From Saccharomonospora amisosensis (lineage in GTDB: Bacteria; Actinomycetota; Actinomycetes; Mycobacteriales; Pseudonocardiaceae), in NCBI RefSeq assembly GCF_011761185.1, contig NZ_JAAOYM010000001.1, positions 2,108,001 to 2,172,000 on the forward strand: 64,000 nt of DNA, written 5' to 3'. The position numbers and the translations under genes were made by a program. The notes below the pieces were generated by a model. That model saw nothing but the letters and a program-made list of their open reading frames with translations, made no database searches and was not told the DNA's origin. Shown here piece after piece: positions 18,243 to 29,535 of this stretch (position 1 is the first letter of the stretch; the number at the start of each line of letters is the position of its first letter).

Positions 18243-19814
18243 CTAGCCGGCGTTCTCCGGGCGGCGGAACAGCATCGGCATTCGCCGCCACACCAGCAGC
18301 AGCACACCGGCGAGCACGATCGCCCCGGCGAGGTAGGCCTGGTGCAGCAGGTAGGCCCGCCCGTCGAAGGGGCTGCCGGTGGGCGGGATCAGCATCGCCA
18401 GCACGGCACTGACCGCCGTGGCGGCGACCCGGAACCGGGACGTGCCCGCCGAGGCCGCCAGCGGGATCACCGCCCACAGCAGCCACCACGGCTGCATCGC
18501 GACGTGCAGCATCATGAAGGCGCCGAGCGACACCCCCAGCCCGATCATCGGGCGACGACGCCAGCGGAAGCTGTCCCACAGTAGCTTCACCGTGATGGCG
18601 CCGGCCACGACGTAGCCGAGCATGCCCAGTATCGCGATGATGGACGCGGTGTGGTTGCCCAACCCGAGCGCGATGCCGAGAACGCCGCCGAGTTGGCCGA
18701 GTTCGGCGACCGGGGCGATCCAGTTCCAGATCTTGGCCGGGGTGTCGAGCGCGCCGATCCAGCCGAAACCGAGTCCCGTGGCCAGCCCCACGGCGACCAT
18801 GACCGTGGTGAAGATGCCCACCATGAGCGCGGCCGCCCACGCCAGGTCCGTGATTCGGCTGCGCCAGCGTCTGGCGATCATCACACCGAGGAAGCCGAGC
18901 GCGACGATCGCGTGGATCTTCACCATCGCGGCCAGCGCGATCACCGTCGCGCCGAGCAGGATGTAGGTCACCTCGCCCTTGGCCAGTGGCGGAGGCTCGT
19001 CGCCTGCCACCCTCACGGGGAGCCTGCGGATGCCGAGGTCGATGCCCGCGAGCATCAGGCCGATGCCGAGTGCCTCGTTGTGGGCGCCCGCGACGAGATG
19101 GAACAGCACCAGCGGGTTCGCCGCGCCCAGCCACAGCGCGGTGCCTGGCTGTACGCCGAACCGCCTTGCCAACCTCGGCAGCGCCCACACGATCAGGGCG
19201 AGGCCGATCAGTGCGAGGATCCGGTGCGCCAGCACACCGGGCACGATGTCCGTGCCCACCATCCTGGAGATCCAGCTGCCGATCTCCAGGAAGAGTGGCC
19301 CGTAGGGGGCGGGGGTGTCGCGCCACATGTTGGACACCCCCGAGGTGAGCGGGTCGGCGACGCCGAGCGCCTCGGCGGGGCCGAGCGCGTAGGGGTCCAT
19401 GCCGCGGTGCACGATCTCGCTCTGCGCGAGGTAGGCGTACACGTCGCGGGAGAACAGCGGGGGAACGAACAGCAGCGGCACGATCCACGTCGCCAGCGTG
19501 CGCAGCAGTTGCCCCTGCCCCGCGGACCGGCGCCTGCCCGGCCTGACGAACCGGCCGAGCAGCAGCCACGCCGCCACCATCAGGCCCATTCCGGTGAACG
19601 CCACAGCGACGGACACCGTCGGGATACGGGTGAACACTCGAAGCACCGGAATGCCGAGCACCGGGTTCAGCACCGGGGCGGCGCCCGCGCCCAGTGAACC
19701 GAACGCCAACAACAGCGCACCCAACGTGCCCAGTCTGCGCACGACGGTCAGCGCCCGGATCTCCTCGGCGTCGAGCGGTTCGGCGTCGCCGGAGTGCACC
19801 GGTGAGCGCATCAT
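18243..19814 (-). CDS. mptB: Alpha-(1->6)-mannopyranosyltransferase MptB-like, 523 aa
   Basis: GT-C fold glycosyltransferase using polyprenyl-phosphate mannose to extend the alpha-1,6-mannan core of lipomannan/lipoarabinomannan in the cell envelope. Twelve to thirteen membrane helices are predicted. The first extracytoplasmic loop carries the acidic GT-C motif region PPLFSRDVYAYLAQSEIVHRG, followed by DPYALGP and SNMWRDTPAPYGPLFL. It sits between the ABC pair and sufR, exactly as Rv1459c. The ATG at 19814 has an AAGGGCGGA site; a GTG eight codons earlier is possible. It is divergent from sufR with about 120 bases between. Confidence 0.9.
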   Translation of the reverse strand: MMRSPVHSGDAEPLDAEEIRALTVVRRLGTLGALLLAFGSLGAGAAPVLNPVLGIPVLRVFTRIPTVSVAVAFTGMGLMVAAWLLLGRFVRPGRRRSAGQGQLLRTLATWIVPLLFVPPLFSRDVYAYLAQSEIVHRGMDPYALGPAEALGVADPLTSGVSNMWRDTPAPYGPLFLEIGSWISRMVGTDIVPGVLAHRILALIGLALIVWALPRLARRFGVQPGTALWLGAANPLVLFHLVAGAHNEALGIGLMLAGIDLGIRRLPVRVAGDEPPPLAKGEVTYILLGATVIALAAMVKIHAIVALGFLGVMIARRWRSRITDLAWAAALMVGIFTTVMVAVGLATGLGFGWIGALDTPAKIWNWIAPVAELGQLGGVLGIALGLGNHTASIIAILGMLGYVVAGAITVKLLWDSFRWRRRPMIGLGVSLGAFMMLHVAMQPWWLLWAVIPLAASAGTSRFRVAATAVSAVLAMLIPPTGSPFDGRAYLLHQAYLAGAIVLAGVLLLVWRRMPMLFRRPENAG

Positions 19815-19922
19815 GGTTCCGCCCTTTGCCAATGCCACGGTGAGCAGCGTATCGAGCGGCCTGTGGAGTGAGTCCGGTCACTCGGCTTTCGGTCGGCTTT
19901 GCCGTGGAGCCGGAAATACGAC

Positions 19923-19937
19923 ACACTTATGTTGTGA
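19923..19937. promoter_or_regulatory. SufR operator ACACT-N5-TGTGA over the sufR start
   Basis: ACACT (19923-19927), TATGT, TGTGA (19933-19937). To my knowledge this matches the ACACT-N5-TGTGA palindrome reported for mycobacterial SufR. It overlaps the proposed GTG start (19934) and lies just downstream of a TACGAC -10-like box (19917-19922), so bound SufR would block initiation of the whole suf operon. Confidence 0.65.
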
Positions 19938-20707
19938 AAAAGCAGGGGAGCTTGGACGAACACGTCGGCGGGCCGCGCGCCGCCGTGGACATCCCTGCTC
20001 AGGCTGCCCACGTTACGGCCGAGGGCCGCACCCGGCACGAGGTCGCCAGGCTGCTGCTGGAGCAGGGACCGATGTCCGCGGTCGCGGTCGCCGAGGAGCT
20101 GGGCATCAGCCCGACGGCGGTGCGCAGGCACCTCGATGTGCTGGTCGCCGACCAGGAGGCCGAGACAAGGCAGGCCTCCCGGCGTGGCCCGCGCGGCAGG
20201 GGACGTCCCGCGAAGCTGTTCCTGCTCACCGAGCAGGGCAGGGCCCGGTTCGGGCACGCCTACGACGACCTCGCGGTCTCCGCGATCCGCTTCCTCGCCG
20301 AGCACGCGGGTGAGCCAGCGGTACGGGCGTTCGCCGAGCGCAGAGTCGCCGCCCTGGTCGAGCCCTACCGGGACGCGGTGACCCACAGCCCGGGTGCCTC
20401 GGCGAGAGCCAAGGCCCTGGCGAACGCCCTGACCAGGGAGGGCTACGCCGCGTCGACCCGCGAGGTCGGCGCTCCCGGCGGGAAGACGGGTGCGCAGCTG
20501 TGCCAACACCACTGCCCGGTCGCCCACGTCGCGGCTGAGTTCCCACAGCTGTGCGAGGCGGAGACCGAGGCATTCGCCGAACTGCTCGGCACCCATGTGC
20601 AGCGGTTGGCGACGATCGCACGCGGAGACACCGCCTGCACCACGCACGTGCCCGCCGACACGTCGGGTAACGAAGGACGAACTCCGAATGGAGGGACTAC
20701 CGCATGA
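19934..20707 (+). CDS. sufR: SufR, iron-sulfur cluster-binding repressor of the suf operon
   Basis: DeoR/ArsR-like winged-helix regulator that senses cluster status. The DNA-binding domain is at about 37-80 ([20 protein letters not shown]). Three Cys in the C-terminal part, C190, C194 and C207 (C-x3-C-x12-C), are the expected cluster ligands. The GTG at 19934 is chosen because the SufR operator and -10-like box place the promoter just upstream; a longer frame of 22 more codons would include the promoter. Its stop overlaps the sufB ATG (ATGA). It is the first gene of sufRBDCSUT and is expected to repress it when its cluster is intact. Confidence 0.93.
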   Translation: MKKQGSLDEHVGGPRAAVDIPAQAAHVTAEGRTRHEVARLLLEQGPMSAVAVAEELGISPTAVRRHLDVLVADQEAETRQASRRGPRGRGRPAKLFLLTEQGRARFGHAYDDLAVSAIRFLAEHAGEPAVRAFAERRVAALVEPYRDAVTHSPGASARAKALANALTREGYAASTREVGAPGGKTGAQLCQHHCPVAHVAAEFPQLCEAETEAFAELLGTHVQRLATIARGDTACTTHVPADTSGNEGRTPNGGTTA

Positions 20708-22164
20708 CTGCCGCTGCCGAGCAGCGCAACCCCACCACCGCGCCGCCGAAGGAATCGCTGAGCCAAGAGGAGACCATCGAATCCCTTGGCAAGTACGCGT
20801 TCGGCTGGGCGGACCCGGACACCGCGGGCGCGACCGCCCGACGTGGACTCAACGTCGAAGTTGTCACCGACATCTCCGACAAGAAGTCCGAGCCGGAGTG
20901 GATGCGCGAGACGCGCCTGAAGGCGCTGAAGCTGTTCGAACGCAAGCCGATGCCGAGCTGGGGAGCGGACCTCTCTGGGATCGACTTCGACAAGATCAAG
21001 TACTTCGTGCGCTCCACGGAGAAGCAGGCAACGAGCTGGGACGAGCTGCCCGCCGACATCAAGAACACCTACGACAGGCTGGGTATCCCGGAGGCGGAGA
21101 AGCAGCGCCTGATCGCGGGCGTGGCCGCGCAGTACGAGTCCGAGGTGGTCTACCACCAGATCCGCGAGGACCTGGAGAAGCAGGGCGTCCTCTTCCTCGA
21201 CACCGACACCGGGCTGCGCGAGCACCCCGAGCTGTTCCGGGAGTACTTCGGTTCGGTGATCCCCGCCGGTGACAACAAGTTCTCCGCGCTGAACACGGCC
21301 GTGTGGTCGGGAGGTTCGTTCATCTACGTGCCGCCGGGCGTGCACGTCGACATCCCGCTGCAGGCCTACTTCCGGATCAACACCGAGAACATGGGCCAGT
21401 TCGAGCGGACGCTCATCATCGTCGACGAGGGTGCCTACGTGCACTACGTCGAGGGCTGCACCGCCCCGATCTACAAGTCGGACTCGCTGCACTCGGCGGT
21501 CGTGGAGATCATCGTGAAGAAGGGCGGACGCTGCCGCTACACGACGATTCAGAACTGGTCGAACAACGTCTACAACCTGGTCACCAAGCGGGCCAAGGCC
21601 GAAGAGGGCGCGACCATGGAGTGGATCGACGGCAACATCGGCTCCAAGGTCACCATGAAGTACCCCTCGGTGTTCCTGATGGGCGAGCACGCCAAGGGTG
21701 AGGTGCTCTCGGTCGCCTTCGCCGGTGAGGGCCAGCACCAGGACGCGGGCGCCAAGATGGAGCACCTCGCGCCGCACACGTCCTCGACGATCGTGTCGAA
21801 GTCGGTGGCGCGCGGCGGTGGCCGCACCTCCTACCGTGGCCTTGTGAAGGTCGCCAAGCGGGCGCACCACTCCAAGTCCACGGTGAAGTGCGACGCGCTG
21901 CTGGTGGACACGGTCTCGCGTTCCGACACCTACCCCTACGTCGACATCCGCAACGACGACGTGTCGATGGGCCACGAGGCGACGGTGTCGAAGGTCAGCG
22001 AGGACCAGTTGTTCTACCTGATGTCTCGCGGGCTCACCGAGGACGAGGCGATGGCCATGGTGGTGCGCGGGTTCGTCGAGCCGATCGCACGCGAGCTGCC
22101 GATGGAGTACGCGCTGGAGCTGAACCGCCTGATCGAACTGCAGATGGAAGGAGCCGTCGGCTGA
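20704..22164 (+). CDS. sufB: Fe-S cluster assembly scaffold SufB
   Basis: Core subunit of the SufBCD complex, on which nascent iron-sulfur clusters are built. The 486-residue length is normal for SufB without an intein; the mycobacterial orthologue Rv1461 carries an intein, and none is present here. Conserved blocks include [28 protein letters not shown] with a Cys important for cluster assembly, and [12 protein letters not shown] near the C-terminal beta-helix. It overlaps sufR by four bases and is followed two bases later by sufD, so translation is coupled. Confidence 0.97.
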   Translation: MTAAAEQRNPTTAPPKESLSQEETIESLGKYAFGWADPDTAGATARRGLNVEVVTDISDKKSEPEWMRETRLKALKLFERKPMPSWGADLSGIDFDKIKYFVRSTEKQATSWDELPADIKNTYDRLGIPEAEKQRLIAGVAAQYESEVVYHQIREDLEKQGVLFLDTDTGLREHPELFREYFGSVIPAGDNKFSALNTAVWSGGSFIYVPPGVHVDIPLQAYFRINTENMGQFERTLIIVDEGAYVHYVEGCTAPIYKSDSLHSAVVEIIVKKGGRCRYTTIQNWSNNVYNLVTKRAKAEEGATMEWIDGNIGSKVTMKYPSVFLMGEHAKGEVLSVAFAGEGQHQDAGAKMEHLAPHTSSTIVSKSVARGGGRTSYRGLVKVAKRAHHSKSTVKCDALLVDTVSRSDTYPYVDIRNDDVSMGHEATVSKVSEDQLFYLMSRGLTEDEAMAMVVRGFVEPIARELPMEYALELNRLIELQMEGAVG

Positions 22165-22165
22165 C

Positions 22166-23341
22166 ATGACGGTGACGGAGAACAGCGTTGCCAATACAGC
22201 CGCCGCCGCGGAGGCCACCGTCCCGGCGGCCTCCCGCGGCGAGCGCTTCACCTCCTACGACGTGGCGGCCTTCGAGGTGCCCAGCGGCAGGGAGGAGAAC
22301 TGGCGGTTCACGCCGATGAAGCGGCTGCGGGGCCTGCACGACGGCACCGCGGCCGCCTCCGGCGAGGTCAAGGTCGACGCCGAGGCCGCGCCCGAGGTGT
22401 TGGTGGAGACGGTGCCGCGCGACGACGAGCGGCTCGGCCAGGCGGGCAGGCCCGCCGACAGGGTGTCAGCGCAGGCCTACTCGTCGTTCGAGGCGGCCAC
22501 GCTGGTGACCGTGCCGAAGGAGACAGCCGCCTCGCGCCCCACCGTGGTACGGCTGACCGGCCCCGGTGAGGGCAGGACGGCCTACGGGCACGTGCAGGTC
22601 AGGGCCGAGGCGTTCGCCTCAGCGGCGATCGTGCTCGACCACGTCGGCTCCGGTACCTACGCCGACAACGTCGAGTTCGTCATCGGTGACGGCGCGAGCC
22701 TGACCGTGGTCAGCGTGCAGGACTGGGCCGACGACGCCGTGCACGTCTCCGAACAGCACCTGCGGCTGGGTAAGGACGCGCGGCTGAAGCACATCGTCGT
22801 GACGCTGGGCGGCGACCTGGTGCGCGTGAGCCCCACGGCCACCTTCGCCGCACCGGGCGGGGATGTGGAGATGCTCGGGCTGAACTTCGCCGACGCAGGC
22901 CAGCACCAGGAACACCGGTTGTTCGTCGACCACGCAGTGCCGCACTGCAAGTCCAACGTGCTCTACAAGGGCGCGCTGCAGGGCGAGAACGCGCACTCGG
23001 TGTGGATCGGTGACGTGTTGATCCGGGCCGCGGCCGAGGCGACCGAGACGTTCGAACTCAACCGCAATCTGGTGCTCACCGAGGGCGCCAGGGCCGACTC
23101 GGTGCCCAACCTGGAGATCGAGACCGGCGAGATCACCGGTGCCGGCCACGCGAGCGCGACGGGAAGGTTCGACGACGAGCAGTTGTTCTACCTGCAGTCG
23201 CGAGGGATCGAGGAGGAGCAGGCACGCAGGCTGGTCGTGCGTGGCTTCTTCCACGAGATCCTTATGAAGATCGACATCCCGGAGGTGCGCGAGCGGCTCG
23301 AGGCGGCCATCGAGGACGAGTTGCAGGCCGTCGGGGTCTGA
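22166..23341 (+). CDS. sufD: Fe-S cluster assembly protein SufD
   Basis: SufB paralogue that completes the SufBC2D scaffold and helps supply iron. It has a helical N-terminal domain with REENWRFTPMKRL near 45-57, then a right-handed beta-helix with HRLFVDHAVPHCKSNVLYKG (the conserved His/Cys region) and a C-terminal LFYLQSRGIEEEQARRLVVRGF block shared with SufB. The 391-residue length is typical. It starts one base after the sufB stop. A 74-base gap before sufC carries a fresh ribosome site. Confidence 0.96.
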   Translation: MTVTENSVANTAAAAEATVPAASRGERFTSYDVAAFEVPSGREENWRFTPMKRLRGLHDGTAAASGEVKVDAEAAPEVLVETVPRDDERLGQAGRPADRVSAQAYSSFEAATLVTVPKETAASRPTVVRLTGPGEGRTAYGHVQVRAEAFASAAIVLDHVGSGTYADNVEFVIGDGASLTVVSVQDWADDAVHVSEQHLRLGKDARLKHIVVTLGGDLVRVSPTATFAAPGGDVEMLGLNFADAGQHQEHRLFVDHAVPHCKSNVLYKGALQGENAHSVWIGDVLIRAAAEATETFELNRNLVLTEGARADSVPNLEIETGEITGAGHASATGRFDDEQLFYLQSRGIEEEQARRLVVRGFFHEILMKIDIPEVRERLEAAIEDELQAVGV

Positions 23342-23415
23342 CGAGCCCGCGCCATGACCACGCGCGGCGAGAAGAAGCGAAGCTTTCCGGTAACTGACGA
23401 GAGAAACGAAGAGGC

Positions 23416-24186
23416 ATGGCAACACTGGAAATCAAGGATCTACGCGCCGACGTCGTCACCGACGAGGGCAGCAAGGAGATCCTCACCGGCGTCAACCTGA
23501 CGGTCCGCTCGGGCGAGACCCACGCGATCATGGGCCCGAACGGCTCCGGCAAGTCGACCCTCTCGTATGCCATCGCCGGTCACCCCAAGTACCAGGTGAC
23601 CTCCGGCGAGGTGCTGCTCGACGGTGAGAACGTGCTCGACATGAGCGTGGACGAGCGCGCTCGCGCGGGCCTGTTCCTCGCGATGCAGTACCCGGTGGAG
23701 GTGCCGGGGGTGTCGATGTCGAACTTCCTGCGCTCAGCCGCCACCGCGGTGAGGGGCGAGGCCCCGAAGCTGCGGCACTGGGTCAAGGAGGTCAAGCAGG
23801 AGATGGGCAAGCTCGACATCGCCTCGGAGTTCGCGGAGCGCAGCGTCAACGAGGGTTTCTCCGGCGGCGAGAAGAAGCGGCACGAGATCCTGCAGCTCGC
23901 GCTGCTGAAGCCGAAGATCGCGGTGCTCGACGAGACCGACTCCGGTCTCGACGTGGACGCGCTTCGGGTGGTGTCGGAGGCGGTCAACGAGTACAAGGCG
24001 AACAACGAGGTGGGGGTCATGCTGATCACCCACTACACCCGCATCCTGCGGCACATCCAGCCGGACTTCGTACACGTCTTCGCGGGCGGCCGGATCGTGG
24101 AGTCCGGCGGCAAGGAGCTCGCGGACGACCTCGAGGAGACCGGTTACGTCAAGTACACCGGCAAGGCCGAAGCGGCTGGCGTTTAG
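23416..24186 (+). CDS. sufC: Fe-S cluster assembly ATPase SufC
   Basis: Soluble ABC-type ATPase that drives conformational change in SufBCD. Walker [10 protein letters not shown] is at about 40-48, the signature [11 protein letters not shown] near 152-162 with the Lys/Arg pattern specific to SufC, and Walker [13 protein letters not shown] follows. The 256-residue length is normal. GAGAAACGAAGAGGC precedes the ATG. It has no membrane partner, as expected for SufC. Confidence 0.97.
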   Translation: MATLEIKDLRADVVTDEGSKEILTGVNLTVRSGETHAIMGPNGSGKSTLSYAIAGHPKYQVTSGEVLLDGENVLDMSVDERARAGLFLAMQYPVEVPGVSMSNFLRSAATAVRGEAPKLRHWVKEVKQEMGKLDIASEFAERSVNEGFSGGEKKRHEILQLALLKPKIAVLDETDSGLDVDALRVVSEAVNEYKANNEVGVMLITHYTRILRHIQPDFVHVFAGGRIVESGGKELADDLEETGYVKYTGKAEAAGV

Positions 24187-25942
<1,756 letters not shown>

Positions 25943-25946
<4 letters not shown>

Positions 25947-26344
25947 CGGGGGCGCAGACACCTGAGCACCGAGAGGGACGCACTGCGGCCGACCTGCCGG
26001 AGCAGCAGGTCGAGTCCGACGGCGCCGTCGCCAAGGTCGAGGACGTCGAGGAGGCCATGCGTGACGTGGTCGACCCCGAACTGGGCATCAACGTGGTCGA
26101 CCTCGGTCTGGTCTACGACATCAGGGTGGAACCGGACAACACCGCGACCATCGACATGACGCTGACGTCGGCGGCCTGCCCGCTGACCGACGTGATCGAG
26201 GACCAGACCGAGTCGGTGCTGACCGGCGGCTCGGGAGTGGTGAAGGACTTCCGGATCAACTGGGTCTGGATGCCGCCGTGGGGACCGGAGAAGATCACCG
26301 AGGACGGCCGCGAGCAGTTACGCGCGCTCGGCTTCACGGTCTGA
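25943..26344 (+). CDS. sufT: SufT / MIP18-family (DUF59) Fe-S maturation factor
   Basis: DUF59 protein of 133 residues that closes the suf operon, as Rv1466 does. A disordered acidic N-terminus of ~35 residues precedes the domain, which shows VVDPELGINVVDLGLVYDI and the conserved Cys in LTSAACPLTDVIEDQ, then WVWMPPWGPEKI. It is thought to help transfer clusters to apoproteins. The ATG overlaps the sufU stop. An in-frame TTA codon (26318-26320) is present. Confidence 0.93.
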
Positions 26345-26382
26345 TTCGCTGACTTCGGTCTTGAGCCGGGGTCCCACCTAGC

Positions 26383-26399
26383 GGTCGTGTATAACGACC
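26383..26399. promoter_or_regulatory. Inverted repeat GGTCGT-N5-ACGACC before the two-component genes
   Basis: Perfect 6-bp arms with centre GTATA, followed closely by CTATAC; a second nested repeat GTATA-N6-TATAC overlaps it. Located 40 bases after sufT and about 105 bases upstream of the histidine kinase start. It may be an operator for the response regulator or part of the suf 3' end. Confidence 0.35.
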
Positions 26400-26503
26400 T
26401 ATACGGTTGGGCTTTCTCGGTTCCATAGGCTCGGTAGGCCGTGACACCCCCCAACCAAGCCGTCGACTCCGGAGGCACCCTACCGATCTGCGAGGATCGG
26501 ACG

Positions 26504-27751
26504 ATGTGGCGGCGCGTGCTCGGGTCGGTGGTGAGTCGCACGACCTATCGCCGGTGGACCTATCTGATCCTCGGCGGTGCGCTGCTGGTTCCGTACGCGC
26601 TGTTCGGTGCGGTGCTGCTGCCTTCGGTCGTGCCACAGGCAGCGAGCCCGCCCGCCGCGTTCGTCATCGGCGGGACCGCCGCGCTCGTCGTGCTGGTAGC
26701 GACGTCGTTCCTCCCCGCGGTGCGGGTACTCGAGGGCACCGCCGTGCGAGAGCTGCTGGCCGATCCGGTTCCAGATGCGACCTTCGGCGGCACGACGAGC
26801 TGGGCGGTCCGCGCGCGGTCGAGCGTGCTGTTCGTCGGTCACGTGCTCGTCGGCGGAGTGGTCAGCCTCGCCAGCCTGCTGCTGCCCTCGGTGCTGGCGC
26901 TGTCGCTGACCGCGCCCTTCACAGGGAAATTCCCGCTCGGTGGTGAGGGCGGGATCTCGGTCCCGCGAGGATGGCCGGGAGCGTGGCTGCCCGCCGTGTC
27001 GCTACTTGCCACGCTGTCGCTGTTCGGAATCGTCAACGGTGCCGGGGCGCTGCTGACTCGCGCCGCGAAGAGTCTGCTCAGTCTCCCGGTCGCCGAGCGC
27101 ATCGCCCAGCTCAAGCGCAGGGCGGACCGGCTCGCGCAGCGCAACCGACTGGCGCGGGAGCTGCACGATTCGGTGGGCCACGCGCTCAGCGTCGTTTCCC
27201 TCCAGGCAGGCGCGGCGCGTCGCATGCTGCGAACGGACCCCGCCGGTGCGCAGCAGGCGCTGCTCGCCGTCGAGGATCGCGCGCGGGCCGCCCTCGCCGA
27301 CCTCGACTCCGTGCTCGGGTTGCTCCGTGAGGACGAGGCGGCGAGCCGTTCCCCCAGCGCGGGCCTCGAGGAGTTGCCCGCGCTGGTTTCGGCCACCAGG
27401 CTTGCTGGTGTGGCCGTCGACTGCGAGGTGGACGGCGATCTTGCCGCCGTCGCGCCCGTCGTGTCCAGAGAGTCCTACCGCATCCTGCAGGAATGCCTCA
27501 CCAATGTGCTTCGTCACGCCGGTAAGGTGCCCGTGAGCGTGCGTGTGCGGGCGGGGGAGTCGGAGTTGGAACTGATCGTGCGCAACCCGATGGGTGCCGG
27601 GTCCGTAACGCGTTCGGGCGGTGGCAGCGGGCTGCGCGGTATCGCCGAACGGGTCGAGCTGCTGGGCGGACACTCGCGGGCAGGCCGAGACGGCGACGAC
27701 TGGGAGGTCGTGGTGCGGCTTCCCGGAGGCGGGCGGGGTACCGGCGCATGA
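26504..27751 (+). CDS. Sensor histidine kinase, NarL/DesK class, 415 aa
   Basis: Membrane sensor kinase with four hydrophobic segments in the first ~185 residues, two helices followed by an extracytoplasmic or loop region, then two more. The HisKA_3 motif RNRLARELHDSVGHAL carries the phospho-accepting His at about 221, and the ATPase domain ends with GSGLRGIAERVELLGG. The ATG at 26504 has GAGGATC upstream; a start 21 codons earlier is possible. Its stop overlaps the response regulator start (ATGA). The signal is unknown. Confidence 0.9.
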   Translation: MWRRVLGSVVSRTTYRRWTYLILGGALLVPYALFGAVLLPSVVPQAASPPAAFVIGGTAALVVLVATSFLPAVRVLEGTAVRELLADPVPDATFGGTTSWAVRARSSVLFVGHVLVGGVVSLASLLLPSVLALSLTAPFTGKFPLGGEGGISVPRGWPGAWLPAVSLLATLSLFGIVNGAGALLTRAAKSLLSLPVAERIAQLKRRADRLAQRNRLARELHDSVGHALSVVSLQAGAARRMLRTDPAGAQQALLAVEDRARAALADLDSVLGLLREDEAASRSPSAGLEELPALVSATRLAGVAVDCEVDGDLAAVAPVVSRESYRILQECLTNVLRHAGKVPVSVRVRAGESELELIVRNPMGAGSVTRSGGGSGLRGIAERVELLGGHSRAGRDGDDWEVVVRLPGGGRGTGA

Positions 27752-28413
27752 GCGAACCCGAAATCCGGGTGCTGCTCGTCGACGACGAGCCGCTGGTGCG
27801 CACCGGGCTACGAGCGATACTGGATTTCGAACCCGGTCTCACCGTGGTGGGCGAGGTGGCCGACGGTGCTCTGGTGCCGGACTCGGTGGCAAGGCTGCGA
27901 CCCGACATCGTGCTCATGGATGTGCGGATGCCGAAGGTGGACGGGATCAGGGCTACCGAGCATCTGATGTCCACATCGGACGATCCACCGAAGGTGATCG
28001 TGGTGACCACCTTCGAGAACGACGACTACGTCTACGACGCGTTGCGCGTCGGCGCGAGTGGGTTCCTGCTCAAGCGCGCGGCCCCGGAGGAGATCGTGGC
28101 CGCGGTGCGCACCGTGCACTCGGGCGAGTCGCTGCTGTTTCCCGCCGCGATCCGGCGGTTGGCCGCCCGGCACTCCCGTGCGGGTGACGCGCTTCGCGGC
28201 AGCGGCCTCACCGAGCGCGAGGCCGAGGTGTTGCGGCTGATGGCGGCGGGGCTGTCCAACTCCGAGATCGCGCAGCGGCTGTTCCTGGGAGTGCAGACGG
28301 TCAAGACCCACGTCGGCAATGTGCTGGCCAAGCTGGGCGCCAGGGATCGCACGCAGGCGGTCATCGCGGCTTTCGAGTCAGGGTTCGTGTCACCGCACGA
28401 GAGCGGCGCGTAG
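27748..28413 (+). CDS. Response regulator, NarL/LuxR family, 221 aa
   Basis: Receiver domain at 1-120 with acidic pocket LLVDDEP and phospho-acceptor Asp58 in LMDVRMP, then a LuxR-type helix-turn-helix (LTEREAEVLRLMAAGLSNSE, about 152-171, and VKTHVGNVLAKLGARDR). It is cotranslated with the kinase gene through a 4-base overlap. The last 24 bases overlap the end of the convergent lycopene cyclase gene, so transcription of the two ends must interfere. The inverted repeat upstream of the kinase gene may be its binding site. Confidence 0.94.
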   Translation: MSEPEIRVLLVDDEPLVRTGLRAILDFEPGLTVVGEVADGALVPDSVARLRPDIVLMDVRMPKVDGIRATEHLMSTSDDPPKVIVVTTFENDDYVYDALRVGASGFLLKRAAPEEIVAAVRTVHSGESLLFPAAIRRLAARHSRAGDALRGSGLTEREAEVLRLMAAGLSNSEIAQRLFLGVQTVKTHVGNVLAKLGARDRTQAVIAAFESGFVSPHESGA

Positions 28414-29505
28414 CCGCCACGGCGCGGCGGCGAACAGCCGCGCCATCGCCGCCGCCACCGCGGCCGGGTCCTCGCGGGCGGAGGTGAAGGCGCGTTGACT
28501 GTGTGGTGGCAGGGCGAAGAACTGATCGAAGAAGTCCGGCACCTGCTGGGGCGGAAGCCGTCGTAGCGAGCGCAGCGCGTAGCGGCGCATGGCGTGCACG
28601 GCGACCGCTCTGGCGGGCCACAGTGCCGCATGGGCCGCTCTCGCGGCTGCCCGAGGACCGCTGTGCAGGTGCTCGCCGATGGCTTCGGCCACGCGTGGGG
28701 CCAGCGTCAGGGAGGCGGCGATGCTGTAACCGGTCGCCGGGTGCACGAGTGCTGCGGCGGCCCCGAACGGCACGGTACGGCCGCGCCGGGGCAGCGGGAG
28801 GTCGAGCGGTATCCGAACCCGTTCCCGAGGTAGCCCGCGCGCGTCGATTCCGGCGACTTCGAGTCGCTTGTGGAGCCTGGCCGAGAGCGCCGAGAGCGAC
28901 ACTCCGGGCCGTGCCGCCAGCGAGGTCTCCTCCACCAGCACGCGGCCGTTACCGAGCGGTACCGCGTAGAGGAAGCTCGGATCGACCGCGGTCGCCGCCC
29001 GCCAGTCCATGAACACCGCGGTGTCGCCGGGCACGATCCGCACCGCCTGGGAGGCAGGCAGCACCACCCCGAACGCGGTCTGCTCCGTGCCACCACCTTC
29101 CGGTCGCGCGCCGCGGGCGTCGACGGCGATGCCCGCGGTGAGCGTGCCGCCGCCGCTGAGGTGGACGACGCAGTCGTGCGGCCGGTTGACGACGCGGGTG
29201 CTGGTGCCAGCCACCTGCTGCACGCGGTCGTCGCTGAGCCAGCGGCGCAGCCCGGCGTTGTCCACGACCAGGTACTCGCGATCGAGCCAGCTGCACGAGC
29301 GCCCGGCGGCGAGCGTGCCGCGCGGTCGTGCGGCGATCGCCTCGGCGGGCAGGTCAGGCACCTCGTCGCGCCACACCGCGTAGGTGTTCGGCCACGACTT
29401 CCCTGGTTCCGGGTCGAGCAGCGCGGTGCTGAGCCCGGCACGGACGCAGCAGGCGGCCAGCGCCCTTCCCGCCGGGCCACCGCCGATGACCAGGACGTCC
29501 ACCAC
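28390..29505 (-). CDS. Lycopene cyclase (CrtL/CrtY-type flavoprotein), 371 aa
   Basis: FAD/NAD-binding carotenoid cyclase that closes beta or epsilon ionone rings on lycopene. The dinucleotide fold VLVIGGGPAGRALAA is at the N-terminus; the family block FLYAVPLGNGRVLVEETSLAARP lies in the middle, and HPATGYSIAASL near the C-terminal third. Other carotenoid genes (crtB, crtI, crtE) are not in the window, so its pathway partners lie elsewhere. It starts at one of two adjacent GTG codons, 30 bases from the divergent dGTPase-like gene, and its 3' end overlaps the response regulator by 24 bases. Confidence 0.85.
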   Translation of the reverse strand: MVDVLVIGGGPAGRALAACCVRAGLSTALLDPEPGKSWPNTYAVWRDEVPDLPAEAIAARPRGTLAAGRSCSWLDREYLVVDNAGLRRWLSDDRVQQVAGTSTRVVNRPHDCVVHLSGGGTLTAGIAVDARGARPEGGGTEQTAFGVVLPASQAVRIVPGDTAVFMDWRAATAVDPSFLYAVPLGNGRVLVEETSLAARPGVSLSALSARLHKRLEVAGIDARGLPRERVRIPLDLPLPRRGRTVPFGAAAALVHPATGYSIAASLTLAPRVAEAIGEHLHSGPRAAARAAHAALWPARAVAVHAMRRYALRSLRRLPPQQVPDFFDQFFALPPHSQRAFTSAREDPAAVAAAMARLFAAAPWRLRAALVR

Positions 29506-29522
29506 ACGTCGATCTCATCACA

Positions 29523-29528
29523 TACGGT
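29523..29528 (+). promoter_or_regulatory. -10 box of the dGTPase-like gene
   Basis: TACGGT followed by seven bases and the ATG at 29536. This spacing suggests a leaderless transcript. The 30-bp divergent gap also has to hold the lycopene cyclase promoter. Confidence 0.4.
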
Positions 29529-29535
29529 GTGCCTC

